Below are positions 1-8,424 of a stretch of 15,948 nt of DNA, one piece after another. Location: positions 1-15,948 of the forward strand of contig DNMQ01000372.1 of the NCBI GenBank assembly GCA_003488145.1. The letters run 5' to 3'. A program made the translations under genes and the position numbers. The notes under the pieces were generated by a model. The model saw only the letters and a program-made list of their open reading frames with translations. It ran no database searches and was not told the DNA's origin. The number at the start of each line of letters is the position of its first letter. Position 1 is the stretch's first letter. Source of the stretch: Pseudomonas sp. Lineage in GTDB: Bacteria > Pseudomonadota > Gammaproteobacteria > Pseudomonadales > Pseudomonadaceae.

Positions 1-1388
1 TCGGCCTGGCCGACAAGCGCAACTGGCTGGAAAAGCGCCGCGACGAGGAAGCCGCACTGGGCATCACGGAACAGCCCTATTGCTTGGTCATCGGCGGCGG
101 CCAGGGCGGCCTCGGCCTCGGCGCGCGGCTCAAGCGCCTCGGCGTGCCGACGCTGATCGTCGACAAGGCCGAGCGCCCCGGCGATCAATGGCGCGGACGC
201 TACAAGTCGCTGTGCCTGCACGACCCGGTCTGGTACGACCACATGCCCTACCTGCCCTTCCCCGACCATTGGCCAATCTTCACACCCAAAGACCAGATCG
301 GCGACTGGCTGGAGATGTACGCCAAGGTCATGGAGCTGAATTACTGGGCGAAAACCGAATGCGTGAAGGCAAGCTTCGACGAAGTCGAGGGCCGCTGGAC
401 GGTCGAGGTCCTGCGCGACGGCAAGCCGATGACGATTAAGCCCTCGCAGCTGATCCTCGCCACCGGCATGTCCGGCGTGCCCAACGTGCCGGTCTATCCG
501 GGTGCGGAGACCTTTGCCGGTCAGCAACATCATTCCAGCCAGCACCCTGGCGGCGACGCCTGGCGCGGCAAGCGCGCGGTGGTCATCGGTGCCAACAATT
601 CGGCTCATGACATCTGTGCGGACCTGGTGGAGAACGGCGCGGACGTCACCATGGTGCAGCGCTCCAGCACCCATATCGTGCGTTCCGACACGCTGATGGA
701 AGTGGTGTTCGGCCCGCTCTATTCCGAGGATGCAATCGAAAGCGGGCTGACCACCGACAAGGCCGACATGCTGTTCGCCTCGATCCCCTACAAGGTGCTG
801 CCGCAGTTCCATCGCCAGGCCTTCGAGCAGGTCAAGGAGCGCGACAAGGCCTTCTACGATCGCCTGGCCGCGGCGGGCTTCATGCTCGACTTCGGCGATG
901 ACGAATCCGGTCTGTTCCTCAAGTACGTGCGCCGCGGGTCGGGGTACTACATCGACGTCGGCGCCTGCGAGCTGATCGCCGACGGCACCATCAAGCTGAA
1001 AAGCGGACCCGGCCTCGGCGTCGATCACATCGAGCCGGATGCCGTGGTACTCAACGATGGCAGCCGCCTGCCGGCCGACCTGATCGTCTACGCCACCGGC
1101 TACGGCTCCATGAACGGTTGGGCGGCACGACTGATTTCCCAGGATGTTGCCGACAAGGTCGGGCGCTGCTGGGGCCTCGGTTCCGGCACCACCAAGGACC
1201 CGGGCCCGTACGAAGGCGAACTGCGCAACATGTGGAAGCCCACCCAGCAGCAAAACCTGTGGTTCCACGGTGGCAACCTGCACCAGTCACGGCACTACTC
1301 GCTTTACCTGGCACTGCAACTGAAAGCGCGTTTCGAGGGGCTGGATACTTCGGTCTACAAGCTCGCACCGAGCTATCACCAGGGCTGA
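1..1388 (+). CDS. Flavin-containing monooxygenase (NAD(P)/FAD-dependent oxidoreductase), 5' end outside window
   Basis: The reading frame is open from base 3 with no start before the first dinucleotide motif, so the gene begins left of the window; a TTG at base 84 is not a credible start because about 27 in-frame codons precede it. The visible 461 residues hold an FAD-binding Rossmann motif (VIGGGQGGLGLG), the FMO-type signature beginning FAGQQHHSSQH, a second NAD(P)H-binding glycine motif (VIGANNSAHD) and the late ATGYG motif. This order matches class B flavoprotein monooxygenases (FMO, Baeyer-Villiger and YUCCA-like enzymes), which use NADPH and O2 to oxygenate N, S or carbonyl substrates. 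Bacterial members of this subfamily are often about 600 residues with a SnoaL/NTF2-like N-terminal domain; that part would lie outside the window, so its presence is inferred. The substrate cannot be told. A strong hairpin follows the stop. Confidence 0.85.
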   Translation, partial: GLADKRNWLEKRRDEEAALGITEQPYCLVIGGGQGGLGLGARLKRLGVPTLIVDKAERPGDQWRGRYKSLCLHDPVWYDHMPYLPFPDHWPIFTPKDQIGDWLEMYAKVMELNYWAKTECVKASFDEVEGRWTVEVLRDGKPMTIKPSQLILATGMSGVPNVPVYPGAETFAGQQHHSSQHPGGDAWRGKRAVVIGANNSAHDICADLVENGADVTMVQRSSTHIVRSDTLMEVVFGPLYSEDAIESGLTTDKADMLFASIPYKVLPQFHRQAFEQVKERDKAFYDRLAAAGFMLDFGDDESGLFLKYVRRGSGYYIDVGACELIADGTIKLKSGPGLGVDHIEPDAVVLNDGSRLPADLIVYATGYGSMNGWAARLISQDVADKVGRCWGLGSGTTKDPGPYEGELRNMWKPTQQQNLWFHGGNLHQSRHYSLYLALQLKARFEGLDTSVYKLAPSYHQG

Positions 1389-1410
1389 AGCCACATCGGC
1401 TAGCTCGAAT

Positions 1411-1440
1411 GAAACAGGCCCGCATCAGCGGGCCTGTTTC
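1411..1440 (+). terminator. Hairpin terminator after the monooxygenase gene
   Basis: A perfect 13-bp stem (1411-1423 with 1428-1440, arm GAAACAGGCCCGC) encloses a 4-base loop, ATCA, 22 bases after the stop codon. The 3' arm ends in GTTTC, and no long T-run follows, so the U tract lies inside the stem. The symmetry would also let it act on minus-strand transcription. Confidence 0.8.
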
Positions 1441-1796
1441 GTAGTCAGCTCACCATCGCCCAGAGCAACAACCATCATGTTCAGCACAGGCAGAGCCAGG
1501 CAAGGCAGCGCCAGTTATCGGCTCCGCCAAGCTGCGCTGGCCGCCACAGCACATGGGGCCCGAGCTGCCGCCCAGATCAGGAAGAACACCCGCACCTTTC
1601 ATTTGCCACACTGCGATAGTTGTAACGGCAACAGGCGATTGACCCAGAGCAGGCCGCCAGCACTATGTGTATGAGAAGCCACTCGCCGCCGCACGCTGCC
1701 TGTATCATTCCTGGCCCTTTGGCTTCCGCTTGCCCTGAAGCCCGACAGCAACCTCCATTGGCGCACGCCAAGCACGCATTCGGAGAATCGCGCTTC
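1441..1796 (+). other. Gene-free stretch upstream of the diguanylate cyclase
   Basis: No convincing gene is seen. An open frame at 1477-1674 has no ribosome binding site and a composition like random GC-rich sequence. An open frame at 1665-1796 continues into the cyclase but lacks a Shine-Dalgarno site and would add 44 non-conserved-looking residues. A weak promoter candidate has TTGACC at 1639-1644 and TATGTG at 1665-1670, with poor spacing (20 bases) and a poor -10 match, so it is only a suggestion. Confidence 0.5.
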
Positions 1797-3347
1797 ATGT
1801 CCCGGCTGGATCTACAGAAACTCACGCTGCTGCTGGCACTCGTCGCCGGCCTGCTGACCTTCGGTAACAGCTTCTTCGCCGGCTACAGCTCACAGCGCGA
1901 TCAGTTGTTCGAGCAGACTCTGGAGGCAAACCGGGCCTATGCGCGCAAGCTCGCCGACACCACCGATCAGTTCTTTCTCAATAGTCGTCGCGAGCTCGCC
2001 TACGCGGCAGAGGTGCTGTCGACACGCTTCGCCGACCCAAGCGCGCGGGACAACGAGACCGAACGGCTCAAGCTCAAGAGCGAGCAGTTCAGCCGGGCCG
2101 TGATCGTCAGCGCCGCCGGGGAGATCGTCTCGGCCTCACCGGAAAGCACCGGTCTGGTCGGTCTCAAGGTCAACAGCGTAGGCGCGACACGCGCGCTGAA
2201 AGAGCGCAAGCCGCTGACCAGCGATCCTTACGTTGCCACCGACGGTACCTACCTGATCGCGGTGACCCACCCCATCTTCGCCCCCGATGGCAGCTACCTC
2301 GGCTATATCAGCGCCACGCTGTTCCTGCGCGAGCGCAACGCACTGCACGGCCTGCTGGGGGTGCATTACTACCGCGACGGCTCCTACCTGTACGTGGTCG
2401 ACACACAGGGCCGACTGATCTTCCACGAAGACGGCAAGCGGGTCGGCCAGAACGTATCGAGCAATGCGGTGGTCCGGCAGGTGCTGTCGGGCCAGGAGGG
2501 CAGCCAGCGCGTCATCAATACGCTCGGCGTGGACATGCTCGCCGGCTTCGCGCCCATGCAGAGCACCGGCTGGGGCATCATCGCCCAGCGTCCGACCGCA
2601 GCCATCACCGCGAAGCTCGAACAACTGGCGCGGACCACGCTGCTCAACGCGGTACCGTTCACGCTTATCTCGCTCGCGGTGTTCTGGTGGCTGTCCATAC
2701 TCATCTCCCGGCCCATTCGCGCCCTGGCCGATACCGCCGAACACTGGGGCGCACCGGAGGCAGCCAGTCGTATTTCGATGGTCAACTCCTGGTATTTCGA
2801 GGTCTCGCGATTGAAGGTCGCGATGCTCGCAGGCGTCTCCCTGCTGCAGCAGAAGATGGGCGCACTGGAAGCGGCGTCCATGACTGACCCACTGACAGGA
2901 TTGCGTAACCGCCGCGGCCTCGAGCTGGCACTCAAGCAGTTCGACCTGCTCGACCAGCACTACGCGGCGGTGACGCTGGATATCGATCACTTCAAACAGG
3001 TCAACGACCAGCACGGCCATGACGTGGGCGATGCGGTGCTGCGCTTTCTCGCCGAGATCATGAAGGAATGCTCGCGCCCCACTGACGTGCTGTGCCGCAT
3101 GGGTGGTGAAGAATTCCTCATGCTGCTGCCCGAGACGGACGCCGCCGGCGCCAGCATTGCGGCAGAACGCCTGCTCGCCCGCCTGCGGCAAACCGCAAGC
3201 CCGACTGGCGTACCGGTGACCGCGTCCATCGGCATCGCCTGCAGCGGCAGCCATGCTTCGCCCGACGCGACGTTCAAAGCCGCGGACGAAGCGCTGTACC
3301 AAGCGAAGAGAGCCGGCCGCGACCGCGTCGTCCTCGCCTCCAACTGA
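1797..3347 (+). CDS. Membrane-anchored diguanylate cyclase (Cache-type sensor plus GGDEF domain)
   Basis: This makes c-di-GMP from two GTP, promoting sessile or biofilm behaviour. The 516-residue protein starts at the ATG at 1797, 10 bases after GGAGA (1782-1786); the longer open frame from 1665 has no such site. A membrane segment lies at about residues 9-29, a periplasmic region at 30-275 with the look of a double Cache domain (YVATDGTYLIAVTHPIF, then GSYLYVVDTQGRLIFH), a second membrane segment at about 281-303, a short HAMP-like linker, and a GGDEF domain at about 355-512. The active-site motif is GGEEF (436-440), so the enzyme should be active. An inhibitory I-site RPTD (427-430) sits five residues before it, as in enzymes with product feedback. 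The ligand is unknown. The gene appears monocistronic; the next gene has its own Fur-linked promoter region. Confidence 0.9.
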   Translation: MSRLDLQKLTLLLALVAGLLTFGNSFFAGYSSQRDQLFEQTLEANRAYARKLADTTDQFFLNSRRELAYAAEVLSTRFADPSARDNETERLKLKSEQFSRAVIVSAAGEIVSASPESTGLVGLKVNSVGATRALKERKPLTSDPYVATDGTYLIAVTHPIFAPDGSYLGYISATLFLRERNALHGLLGVHYYRDGSYLYVVDTQGRLIFHEDGKRVGQNVSSNAVVRQVLSGQEGSQRVINTLGVDMLAGFAPMQSTGWGIIAQRPTAAITAKLEQLARTTLLNAVPFTLISLAVFWWLSILISRPIRALADTAEHWGAPEAASRISMVNSWYFEVSRLKVAMLAGVSLLQQKMGALEAASMTDPLTGLRNRRGLELALKQFDLLDQHYAAVTLDIDHFKQVNDQHGHDVGDAVLRFLAEIMKECSRPTDVLCRMGGEEFLMLLPETDAAGASIAAERLLARLRQTASPTGVPVTASIGIACSGSHASPDATFKAADEALYQAKRAGRDRVVLASN

Positions 3348-3505
3348 GCGCCGAGCAGCCGCCGGATGTGACCCCCGAGGCGCTTGGCAGCCGCCGCTCA
3401 CCTGCGCTGCGCGGCGCGCTGGGTGCCTGTCGCCACGCGCTCGATCTGCCTGCGCCGCTACGCCAAGCCCAACCTGCCGTAGCTCGCAGCAGTTGAGATA
3501 GCTTT

Positions 3506-3524
3506 CTATTTGATAATCATTTTC
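3506..3524 (+). promoter_or_regulatory. Fur box over the promoter of the siderophore receptor
   Basis: Bases 3506-3524 match the 19-base Fur consensus at 13 positions, including an unbroken 11-base core TGATAATCATT (3511-3521). The core contains GATAAT (3512-3517), a likely -10 element, 56 bases before the receptor start. Fe(II)-Fur bound here would block RNA polymerase, which is the established mode for siderophore receptors. A matching -35 is not clear. Confidence 0.75.
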
Positions 3525-3573
3525 GTTGCGATTAGGATGCCCGCCCTCGCTCCCTTCCCTCAAGGATCATTCG

Positions 3574-5703
3574 ATGCGGCGCCTTCCCCCTCCGATGCTC
3601 GCGATTCCCGCCCTCACTTGCCCTGCAGTGGTTTTAGCCAACGACGGACCGCCTGCTGAACCGCTGGCGCTGGAGGAGATGCAGGTCACCGCATCGGCCG
3701 AGCGCGCCGACGGGCCTGTACAGGGCTATCGGGCAACCCGCTCGGCGAGCGCCACCCGCACCGATACCGCGATCCACGAAACCCCGCAGTCGATCAGCGT
3801 GGTCCCAGCGCAGGTCGTCGAAGACGTCGGCGCAACGCGCCTGGAAGATGCGCTCGATTACGCCGGTGGGGTGGAACGTGGCAACAACTTCGGCGGCCAG
3901 GGCCTGACCGAATTCCTGGTGCGCGGCTTCAGCACCCAGGAGTTCTACCGCAACGGCTTCGCGGTGAACCGTGGCTATCCCAACATGCCCGACGCCAGCA
4001 CGCTGGAGCGCATCGAAGTGCTGCGCGGCCCGGCCTCGATGCTGTATGGACGCGGCGATCCGGGCGGCACCTTCAACATCGTCAGCAAGCAGCCGCAGGC
4101 GGAGCGGCGCACGGTAATCGGCAGTCAGGTGAACACCGATGGCCTGCGTCGCGGCACGCTGGACACCACCGGCGCACTGGACGAGAGCGCCGCGTTTACC
4201 TATCGCCTCAACCTGGTCGCCGAAGGCAGCGACAGCTTCCGCGATCACGTCGAAAGTGAGCGCTACAACATCGCGCCAGTGCTGCGCTGGCAGCTCAGCG
4301 ACGACACCGCGCTGATCCTCGAAGGCGACTATCTGCACAACCGCCACCCCATGGACCGTGGTCTTACCCGCTACCCCAACCAGGCCGGCGACCTGTCGCG
4401 CGATCGCTTCCTCGGGGAGGAAAGTGCCGGCAAGCTGACCAACCAGAACGCCACCACGCAACTGCGCCTGGAGCACCAGCTGGACAGCCAGTGGATGCTG
4501 CGCGGCGGCATCCAGTACCTCGACGGCAGCCTGGACGGCGGCGCGGTGGAGAACAATGGCCTGGCCGCCGATGGCCGCACGGCAGGACGCAACTACAGCG
4601 AGCGCTGGCTGAACTGGAACGACCTGGCGGTGCAGGCCAATCTGGAGGGTCACTTCGATGCAGCGGGCCTGGCTCACACGCTGCTGCTCGGTGTGGAATT
4701 CGACGACTTCAACTACGACTCCCAGATCGATCGCTCGGGTGGTGCGACCAGCGACTTCCCGATCGACCTCTATGATCCGGTCTATGGTCAGCCGCTGCCG
4801 GCGCTGACCCGCACCACGACCTACGATGACGAAAACCTGAAGTCCTACGCGTTCTTCCTGCAGGACCAGATCGCCCTCACCGAGCGCCTGACAGCGCAGG
4901 TCGGCGCGCGTCTGGAACGCTTCGAGCAGCGCTATGAAAACAAGCTCACCCCCGCCGGCAGCTGGGACCAGGCGCATAACGCCGTCTCCCCGCGTTTCGG
5001 GCTGATCTACGACCTGACTGAGGAGTTGGCCGTCTACGCCAACACCTCGCGCTCGTTCAAGCCCAACCGCGGCGCCGACCGCAGCAGCCAGGCGTTCGAC
5101 CCGGAAAAAGGCATCGCCCACGAAGTCGGTATCAAGTACGAGCTGCCGGGGCACGACCTCAGCGTCACCGCGGCGCTGTTCCACATTACCAAGGAAAACG
5201 TGCTGACCAGCGATCCGGTCGACAGCAACTATCAGATCGCCGCCGGCGAAGCGCGCAGCCGCGGCTTCGACATCAGCGTGGCCGGCAACATCACCCCGCA
5301 ATGGCGCGTGATCGGCGGCTACGCCTACGTCGATGCCGAAGTCACCGAAAGCTCGAGCGCATTGATGCCGGCCGGCACGCGCCAGGCCAACGTGCCGCGC
5401 CACAGCTTCAATTTGCTGGATACCTACGAATTCGCCGAAGGTCCGCTGGCCGGGCTCGGCGTTGGCATGGGCGTCAAGTACGTCGGCGAGCGCAAGGGCA
5501 GCAGCTCCAACAGTGCGTTTGACATGGACGCCTACACCACCGTCGACCTGCTCGCCTACTACCCGCTGACCGAACGGGTTCGCCTGAACCTGAACCTCAA
5601 CAACCTGTTCGACGAAGAGTACGAAGAGCGCGCCTGGGGCAACATCTGGGCCTACCCGGGCGCCCCCCGCACCCTCCAGGCCGGCATAGCGATCACGCTA
5701 TAA
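3574..5703 (+). CDS. TonB-dependent siderophore receptor
   Basis: This outer-membrane gated channel imports ferric siderophores using TonB-ExbB-ExbD energy. The start is the ATG at 3574, seven bases after AAGGA (3562-3566); the open frame extends upstream to 3526 but that overlaps the Fur-box region. The 709 residues comprise a signal peptide (cleavage likely after VVLA at 22), a TonB-box-like EEMQVTA at 34-40, a plug domain (ETPQSISVVP, then the family motif IEVLRGPASMLYGRGDPGG, then NIVSKQP) and a 22-strand-type barrel rich in aromatic-flanked strands (SPRFGLIYDLTEELAVYANTS). A conserved late motif NLNNLFDEEY is near the end. There is no N-terminal STN signalling domain, so it should not drive an ECF sigma/anti-sigma pair. 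The C-terminus ends in Leu instead of the usual aromatic residue. The cognate siderophore cannot be assigned; hydroxamate-type receptors of the FhuA/FoxA class look closest. Confidence 0.92.
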   Translation: MRRLPPPMLAIPALTCPAVVLANDGPPAEPLALEEMQVTASAERADGPVQGYRATRSASATRTDTAIHETPQSISVVPAQVVEDVGATRLEDALDYAGGVERGNNFGGQGLTEFLVRGFSTQEFYRNGFAVNRGYPNMPDASTLERIEVLRGPASMLYGRGDPGGTFNIVSKQPQAERRTVIGSQVNTDGLRRGTLDTTGALDESAAFTYRLNLVAEGSDSFRDHVESERYNIAPVLRWQLSDDTALILEGDYLHNRHPMDRGLTRYPNQAGDLSRDRFLGEESAGKLTNQNATTQLRLEHQLDSQWMLRGGIQYLDGSLDGGAVENNGLAADGRTAGRNYSERWLNWNDLAVQANLEGHFDAAGLAHTLLLGVEFDDFNYDSQIDRSGGATSDFPIDLYDPVYGQPLPALTRTTTYDDENLKSYAFFLQDQIALTERLTAQVGARLERFEQRYENKLTPAGSWDQAHNAVSPRFGLIYDLTEELAVYANTSRSFKPNRGADRSSQAFDPEKGIAHEVGIKYELPGHDLSVTAALFHITKENVLTSDPVDSNYQIAAGEARSRGFDISVAGNITPQWRVIGGYAYVDAEVTESSSALMPAGTRQANVPRHSFNLLDTYEFAEGPLAGLGVGMGVKYVGERKGSSSNSAFDMDAYTTVDLLAYYPLTERVRLNLNLNNLFDEEYEERAWGNIWAYPGAPRTLQAGIAITL

Positions 5704-5710
5704 CGAAGAA

Positions 5711-5735
5711 GGGCGCAGCCTGTATGGCTGCGCCC
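5711..5735. terminator. Shared hairpin between convergent receptor and chemoreceptor genes
   Basis: A perfect 10-bp stem GGGCGCAGCC (5711-5720) pairs with 5726-5735 around the loop TGTAT. Plus-strand transcripts have no U-run after it. On the minus strand the hairpin is followed by TTCTTCGTTA, a modest U-rich tail. It lies 8 bases after the receptor stop and 68 bases past the chemoreceptor stop, so it may serve both. Confidence 0.65.
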
Positions 5736-5802
5736 CTCGGCTCCCCCTTACCTCGGCCAGCTGCGGCCGGGGCTTATGGACTCAACTCAGCAGGCGCACG
5801 CG

Positions 5803-7764
5803 TCAAGCGACCTTGAACCGACCAACGAGCTGCTGTTGCTGCTCGGCCAGGCGCGCAAGCTCCAGACTGGTCATCGCTGTCTGCTCCGCACCGGCGCTCA
5901 CCTGAATCGCGACATCGTTGATCTCGACGACGTTGCGATTGATGTCTTCGGCCACCGCGCTCTGCTCCTCCGCCGCCGTGGCAATCTGCAGATTGCGATC
6001 ACTGATGGCAGAAACGCCGTCGGCAATCTCCGCCAGCAACTCACCGGCACGGCCGATGTTGCTCGAGCCGGTCTGAGCCTTGGAGAGCGTCTCCTGCATC
6101 GAGCGCGCGGCCCGGTCAGCCCCGCCCTGGAGATTGGCAATCATGTCCTGAATGCTGCCGGTGGATTCCTGTGTCTTCTGGGCAAGCGTACGCACCTCAG
6201 ACGCAACGACAGCGAAGCCGCGGCCATGCTCCCCTGCTCGTGCCGCCTCGATAGCCGCGTTCAGTGCAAGCAGATTGGTCTGATCGGCAATGCCGCGAAT
6301 CACATCCAGCACGGACGAGATCGAATCACTCTCACGCTTGAGCTCCGCAATGATGCTTGCGGTCTGATCGGCCTGGCTCGACAGCTGGCGAATGAGCTCG
6401 ATGGTGCTCTCGACTTCGGCCCGGCCTTGCGCAGTGTTGGCGTTGAGCTGCTGCGAGAGTTCGGCGGCATCGCTGGTGCTTCTCGCAACGTCGCGCACGG
6501 TCGCGCTCATCTCGTTTATCGCGGTAACCACCAGCTCGGTTCCCTGCCGCTGGCGATCGATGCTCTGGCTTGTCTGCACGGTCACCGCAGAGGACTCCTC
6601 CGCCGCCGTGGCCACCTGCGCGGTGGCGTTACTGATCTCGCCGACGACCTGCTTGAGCTCGACGGCCATGAGATTGAGGTTGCGCGAGATTTCGCCAAAC
6701 TCATCCCTGCCTTCGTAGTGCGCCGTTGCGGTCAGATCCCGAGCGGAAAGCGACAACAGCGCATGATTCACATCCTGCACCGCCAGTTTGATGTTGCGAA
6801 TGATCAGGAAGGAAAGGCCGGTCACCACCAGCAACGCAATGATCACCGCGGCGAGCGTCAGCCAAAGCGCGTTGCTCGCCTCATCGCGAGCCCGAGCGGC
6901 CAGTGTGCCCACTTCCTGCGACAAGGCCTGCTCCAGCTCCCCCATCAGGTCGATCCGGCTGGTCGCCGTATCGAACCAGCTCTCGCTGTCGATACCCAGG
7001 CTCTGCCCGATCGGCACCTCGAAAGCCAGACGTTGCAGACGTGCGGCTTCAACGGCGCTCGGCTGCTGCAGCTTTTCATCCAGCAAACGGATGAAGTGCT
7101 CCGAGGCCGCACGACGGAAGCCGTCCATATAGGCTGAGAATTCACCCAGGTTCCGGCTGAAGGAGGCAAGCAGCGCCGCGTCGAACCGATCCTGACCGAA
7201 CACCACGCCCAACAACGCCCGCTCGCGACCGGCCCGCTCCTTCATCTCGACGAACTGATTGAGCCCGCCTAGCGCTCGTGCAAGCGTGACGTCCTGCACG
7301 CTGCGCTCTACCTCGTGGGTAAAGCCGATCAACGCGTTGATGTAGCCAGTAAAGCGAGAACCGGAGTCGATGCTGTTGATTACGAACGAGTCGATTTGCG
7401 AACGTGTTGCCTGAAGTTCATCGAGCGAGGCCAAGACGCCCCCGATCTGCGAGCCTTCCTGTTTGGCAAGCACCTGCATGGCACTCAACGCTTCGTCAGT
7501 CGCTTGCCGCATCCCCGGCAGGCGCCGGGCCATGGTACGTCCCTGGCTCCCCAGATAGACGCCGCTCGCACCACGCTCACGTTGCAATGCGGTGATCAGC
7601 CGGCTTACGTTCTGCGCGGCCACGCTGGCCTCGACGGTACGCTCCATTTGTCTCAGGGTGGCGTAGCTGTCAGCGACATACAGGCTGGCCAGCCACAGAA
7701 AACCGAGCATAGGACACGCGAGGATCAAAAGAAGCTTCGCGCTCAAGGGAATGTTTCTAAGCAT
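5803..7764 (-). CDS. Methyl-accepting chemotaxis protein with NIT (nitrate/nitrite-sensing) domain
   Basis: This chemoreceptor controls CheA kinase activity. The 653-residue protein is started here at the ATG at 7764, which has TGAGGT about six bases upstream; an in-frame ATG at 7788 has no such site. Membrane segments lie at about residues 9-30 and 300-322. Between them is a long helical periplasmic region with NIT-family motifs, [19 protein letters not shown] near 57-75 and [15 protein letters not shown] near 175-189. A HAMP domain follows, then the coiled-coil methylation helices and the highly conserved signalling hairpin around [21 protein letters not shown]. The C-terminus ends FKVA and lacks a CheR/CheB tether pentapeptide. 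The NIT family (PF08376) is proposed to sense nitrate or nitrite, but the ligand here is inferred from family only. It stands alone, with no che genes nearby. Confidence 0.92.
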   Translation of the reverse strand: MLRNIPLSAKLLLILACPMLGFLWLASLYVADSYATLRQMERTVEASVAAQNVSRLITALQRERGASGVYLGSQGRTMARRLPGMRQATDEALSAMQVLAKQEGSQIGGVLASLDELQATRSQIDSFVINSIDSGSRFTGYINALIGFTHEVERSVQDVTLARALGGLNQFVEMKERAGRERALLGVVFGQDRFDAALLASFSRNLGEFSAYMDGFRRAASEHFIRLLDEKLQQPSAVEAARLQRLAFEVPIGQSLGIDSESWFDTATSRIDLMGELEQALSQEVGTLAARARDEASNALWLTLAAVIIALLVVTGLSFLIIRNIKLAVQDVNHALLSLSARDLTATAHYEGRDEFGEISRNLNLMAVELKQVVGEISNATAQVATAAEESSAVTVQTSQSIDRQRQGTELVVTAINEMSATVRDVARSTSDAAELSQQLNANTAQGRAEVESTIELIRQLSSQADQTASIIAELKRESDSISSVLDVIRGIADQTNLLALNAAIEAARAGEHGRGFAVVASEVRTLAQKTQESTGSIQDMIANLQGGADRAARSMQETLSKAQTGSSNIGRAGELLAEIADGVSAISDRNLQIATAAEEQSAVAEDINRNVVEINDVAIQVSAGAEQTAMTSLELARLAEQQQQLVGRFKVA

Positions 7765-8225
7765 GTGTACCTCAGTGCTCCAGATCATGGAGTTACCAGT
7801 GGCAGAAGGCAGGGTGCGCGCAACCGCCGCGCACCGTTCGGTACGCGCGAGGAAGCGATTTATCGGTTTATTGGTCGGTCGAACCGTGGCGTTGAATGCT
7901 GTAGCACGTCGCAGGACGAACGGCCCTTACTGGGCTTATCAGCGACCGTTTTGAACTGGCACACATTCTTTCTGTTGCACAGGCGCATAACCCTGACCAA
8001 AGTCAATAAATTAACGTCAATGTACTGCCGACTGTCGGACACAACTCCGCTGACAGCCGAGCAGGTCCAGATCCACGGGGGTTAGCCGGCCTGGCGAGAA
8101 GGAATTTGGGAGCACGCCTTATACAACGACGCAGTCCTTCCTTGATTGAAAGCCCGCGGGACGAGAGAGGAGGTAATGCAGCTTGAGGTTGACCACGAGG
8201 GGATGGTTCGGCAAAACCACCACAA
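7765..8225 (+). other. Gene-free stretch between chemoreceptor and tRNA-Thr
   Basis: This 461-base stretch holds the chemoreceptor promoter region. I see no convincing gene, no repeat array and no integrase remnant next to the tRNA. An ACCGATAA (minus strand, 7860-7867) resembles a FliA -10 element but has no matching -35. A 24-codon frame at 8176-8250, with AGGAGG only two bases before its ATG, runs into the terminator stem and is not called as a gene. Confidence 0.5.
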
Positions 8226-8256
8226 ACAAAAAAGGGCTAGCCGAAGCTAACCCTTT
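8226..8256 (-). terminator. Rho-independent terminator after tRNA-Thr
   Basis: Read on the minus strand, AAAGGGTTAGC pairs with GCTAGCCCTTT around a stable TTCG tetraloop (11 pairs, one of them a U-G wobble), then a T-run (TTTTTT, 8233-8228) follows. The wobble only pairs on the minus strand, fixing the direction. It begins 8 bases beyond the CCA end of the tRNA. Confidence 0.93.
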
Positions 8257-8264
8257 GATTTCAT

Positions 8265-8340
8265 TGGTGCCGGAGACAGGAGTCGAACCTGCGACCTTCG
8301 CATTACGAATGCGCTGCTCTACCTACTGAGCTACACCGGC
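8265..8340 (-). tRNA. thrT: tRNA-Thr, anticodon CGU
   Basis: The 76-base cloverleaf begins GCCGGTGTAGCTCAG, with a D-arm, an anticodon loop TTCGTAA (anticodon CGT, reading ACG), a T-arm GGTTCGACTCC and an encoded CCA end at 8267-8265. It closely resembles the E. coli tRNA-Thr(CGU) in its D, anticodon and T arms. The acceptor stem has one unpaired position (U6 opposite U67) and the top of the anticodon stem is G27 opposite A43; the G27/A43 pair also occurs in the E. coli sequence as I recall it. The symbol is given for threonine identity only; the E. coli CGU gene is called thrW. Confidence 0.96.
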
Positions 8341-8352
8341 GCCAGGCCACGG

Positions 8353-8381
8353 ATTATCGGGGGTTCTGCGGTTGGACTCAA
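8353..8381 (-). promoter_or_regulatory. Sigma-70 promoter of tRNA-Thr
   Basis: On the minus strand TTGAGT (8381-8376) and GATAAT (8358-8353) are separated by exactly 17 bases, each one mismatch or two from consensus. The -10 ends 12 bases before the mature tRNA 5' end, typical of tRNA promoters with a short leader removed by RNase P. Confidence 0.8.
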
Positions 8382-8424
8382 GCCCGCGCGCATCGCCCTC
8401 GATACTGCAATCCGCATCGGGCCA

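Noticed and set aside
1477..1674. 65-codon open frame upstream of the diguanylate cyclase
   Set aside because: No ribosome binding site and no recognisable protein pattern; composition fits chance in GC-rich DNA.
3348..3505. Possible gene remnant between the cyclase and the receptor
   Set aside because: Short, very GC-rich, with stops in the frames that looked protein-like; no family could be recognised.
2136..3563. 475-codon open frame antisense to the diguanylate cyclase
   Set aside because: It is the mirror of a clear GGDEF gene. Long antisense frames are expected in GC-rich coding DNA, and the translation looks like Arg/Ala/Gly-rich shadow.
3634..5403. 589-codon open frame antisense to the siderophore receptor
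   Set aside because: The plus-strand frame shows plug, barrel and signal peptide; the antisense translation has no domain and no start site.
7860..7867. FliA-like -10 element (ACCGATAA, minus strand) before the chemoreceptor
   Set aside because: No TAAA-type -35 element at the required spacing of about 15 bases.
8176..8250. 24-codon open frame with an AGGAGG two bases before its ATG
   Set aside because: The spacing is too short for efficient initiation, the frame runs into the tRNA terminator stem, and no known small protein is recognised.
8225..8340. Genomic island insertion at tRNA-Thr
   Set aside because: No integrase gene and no direct repeat of the tRNA 3' end noticed in the window.
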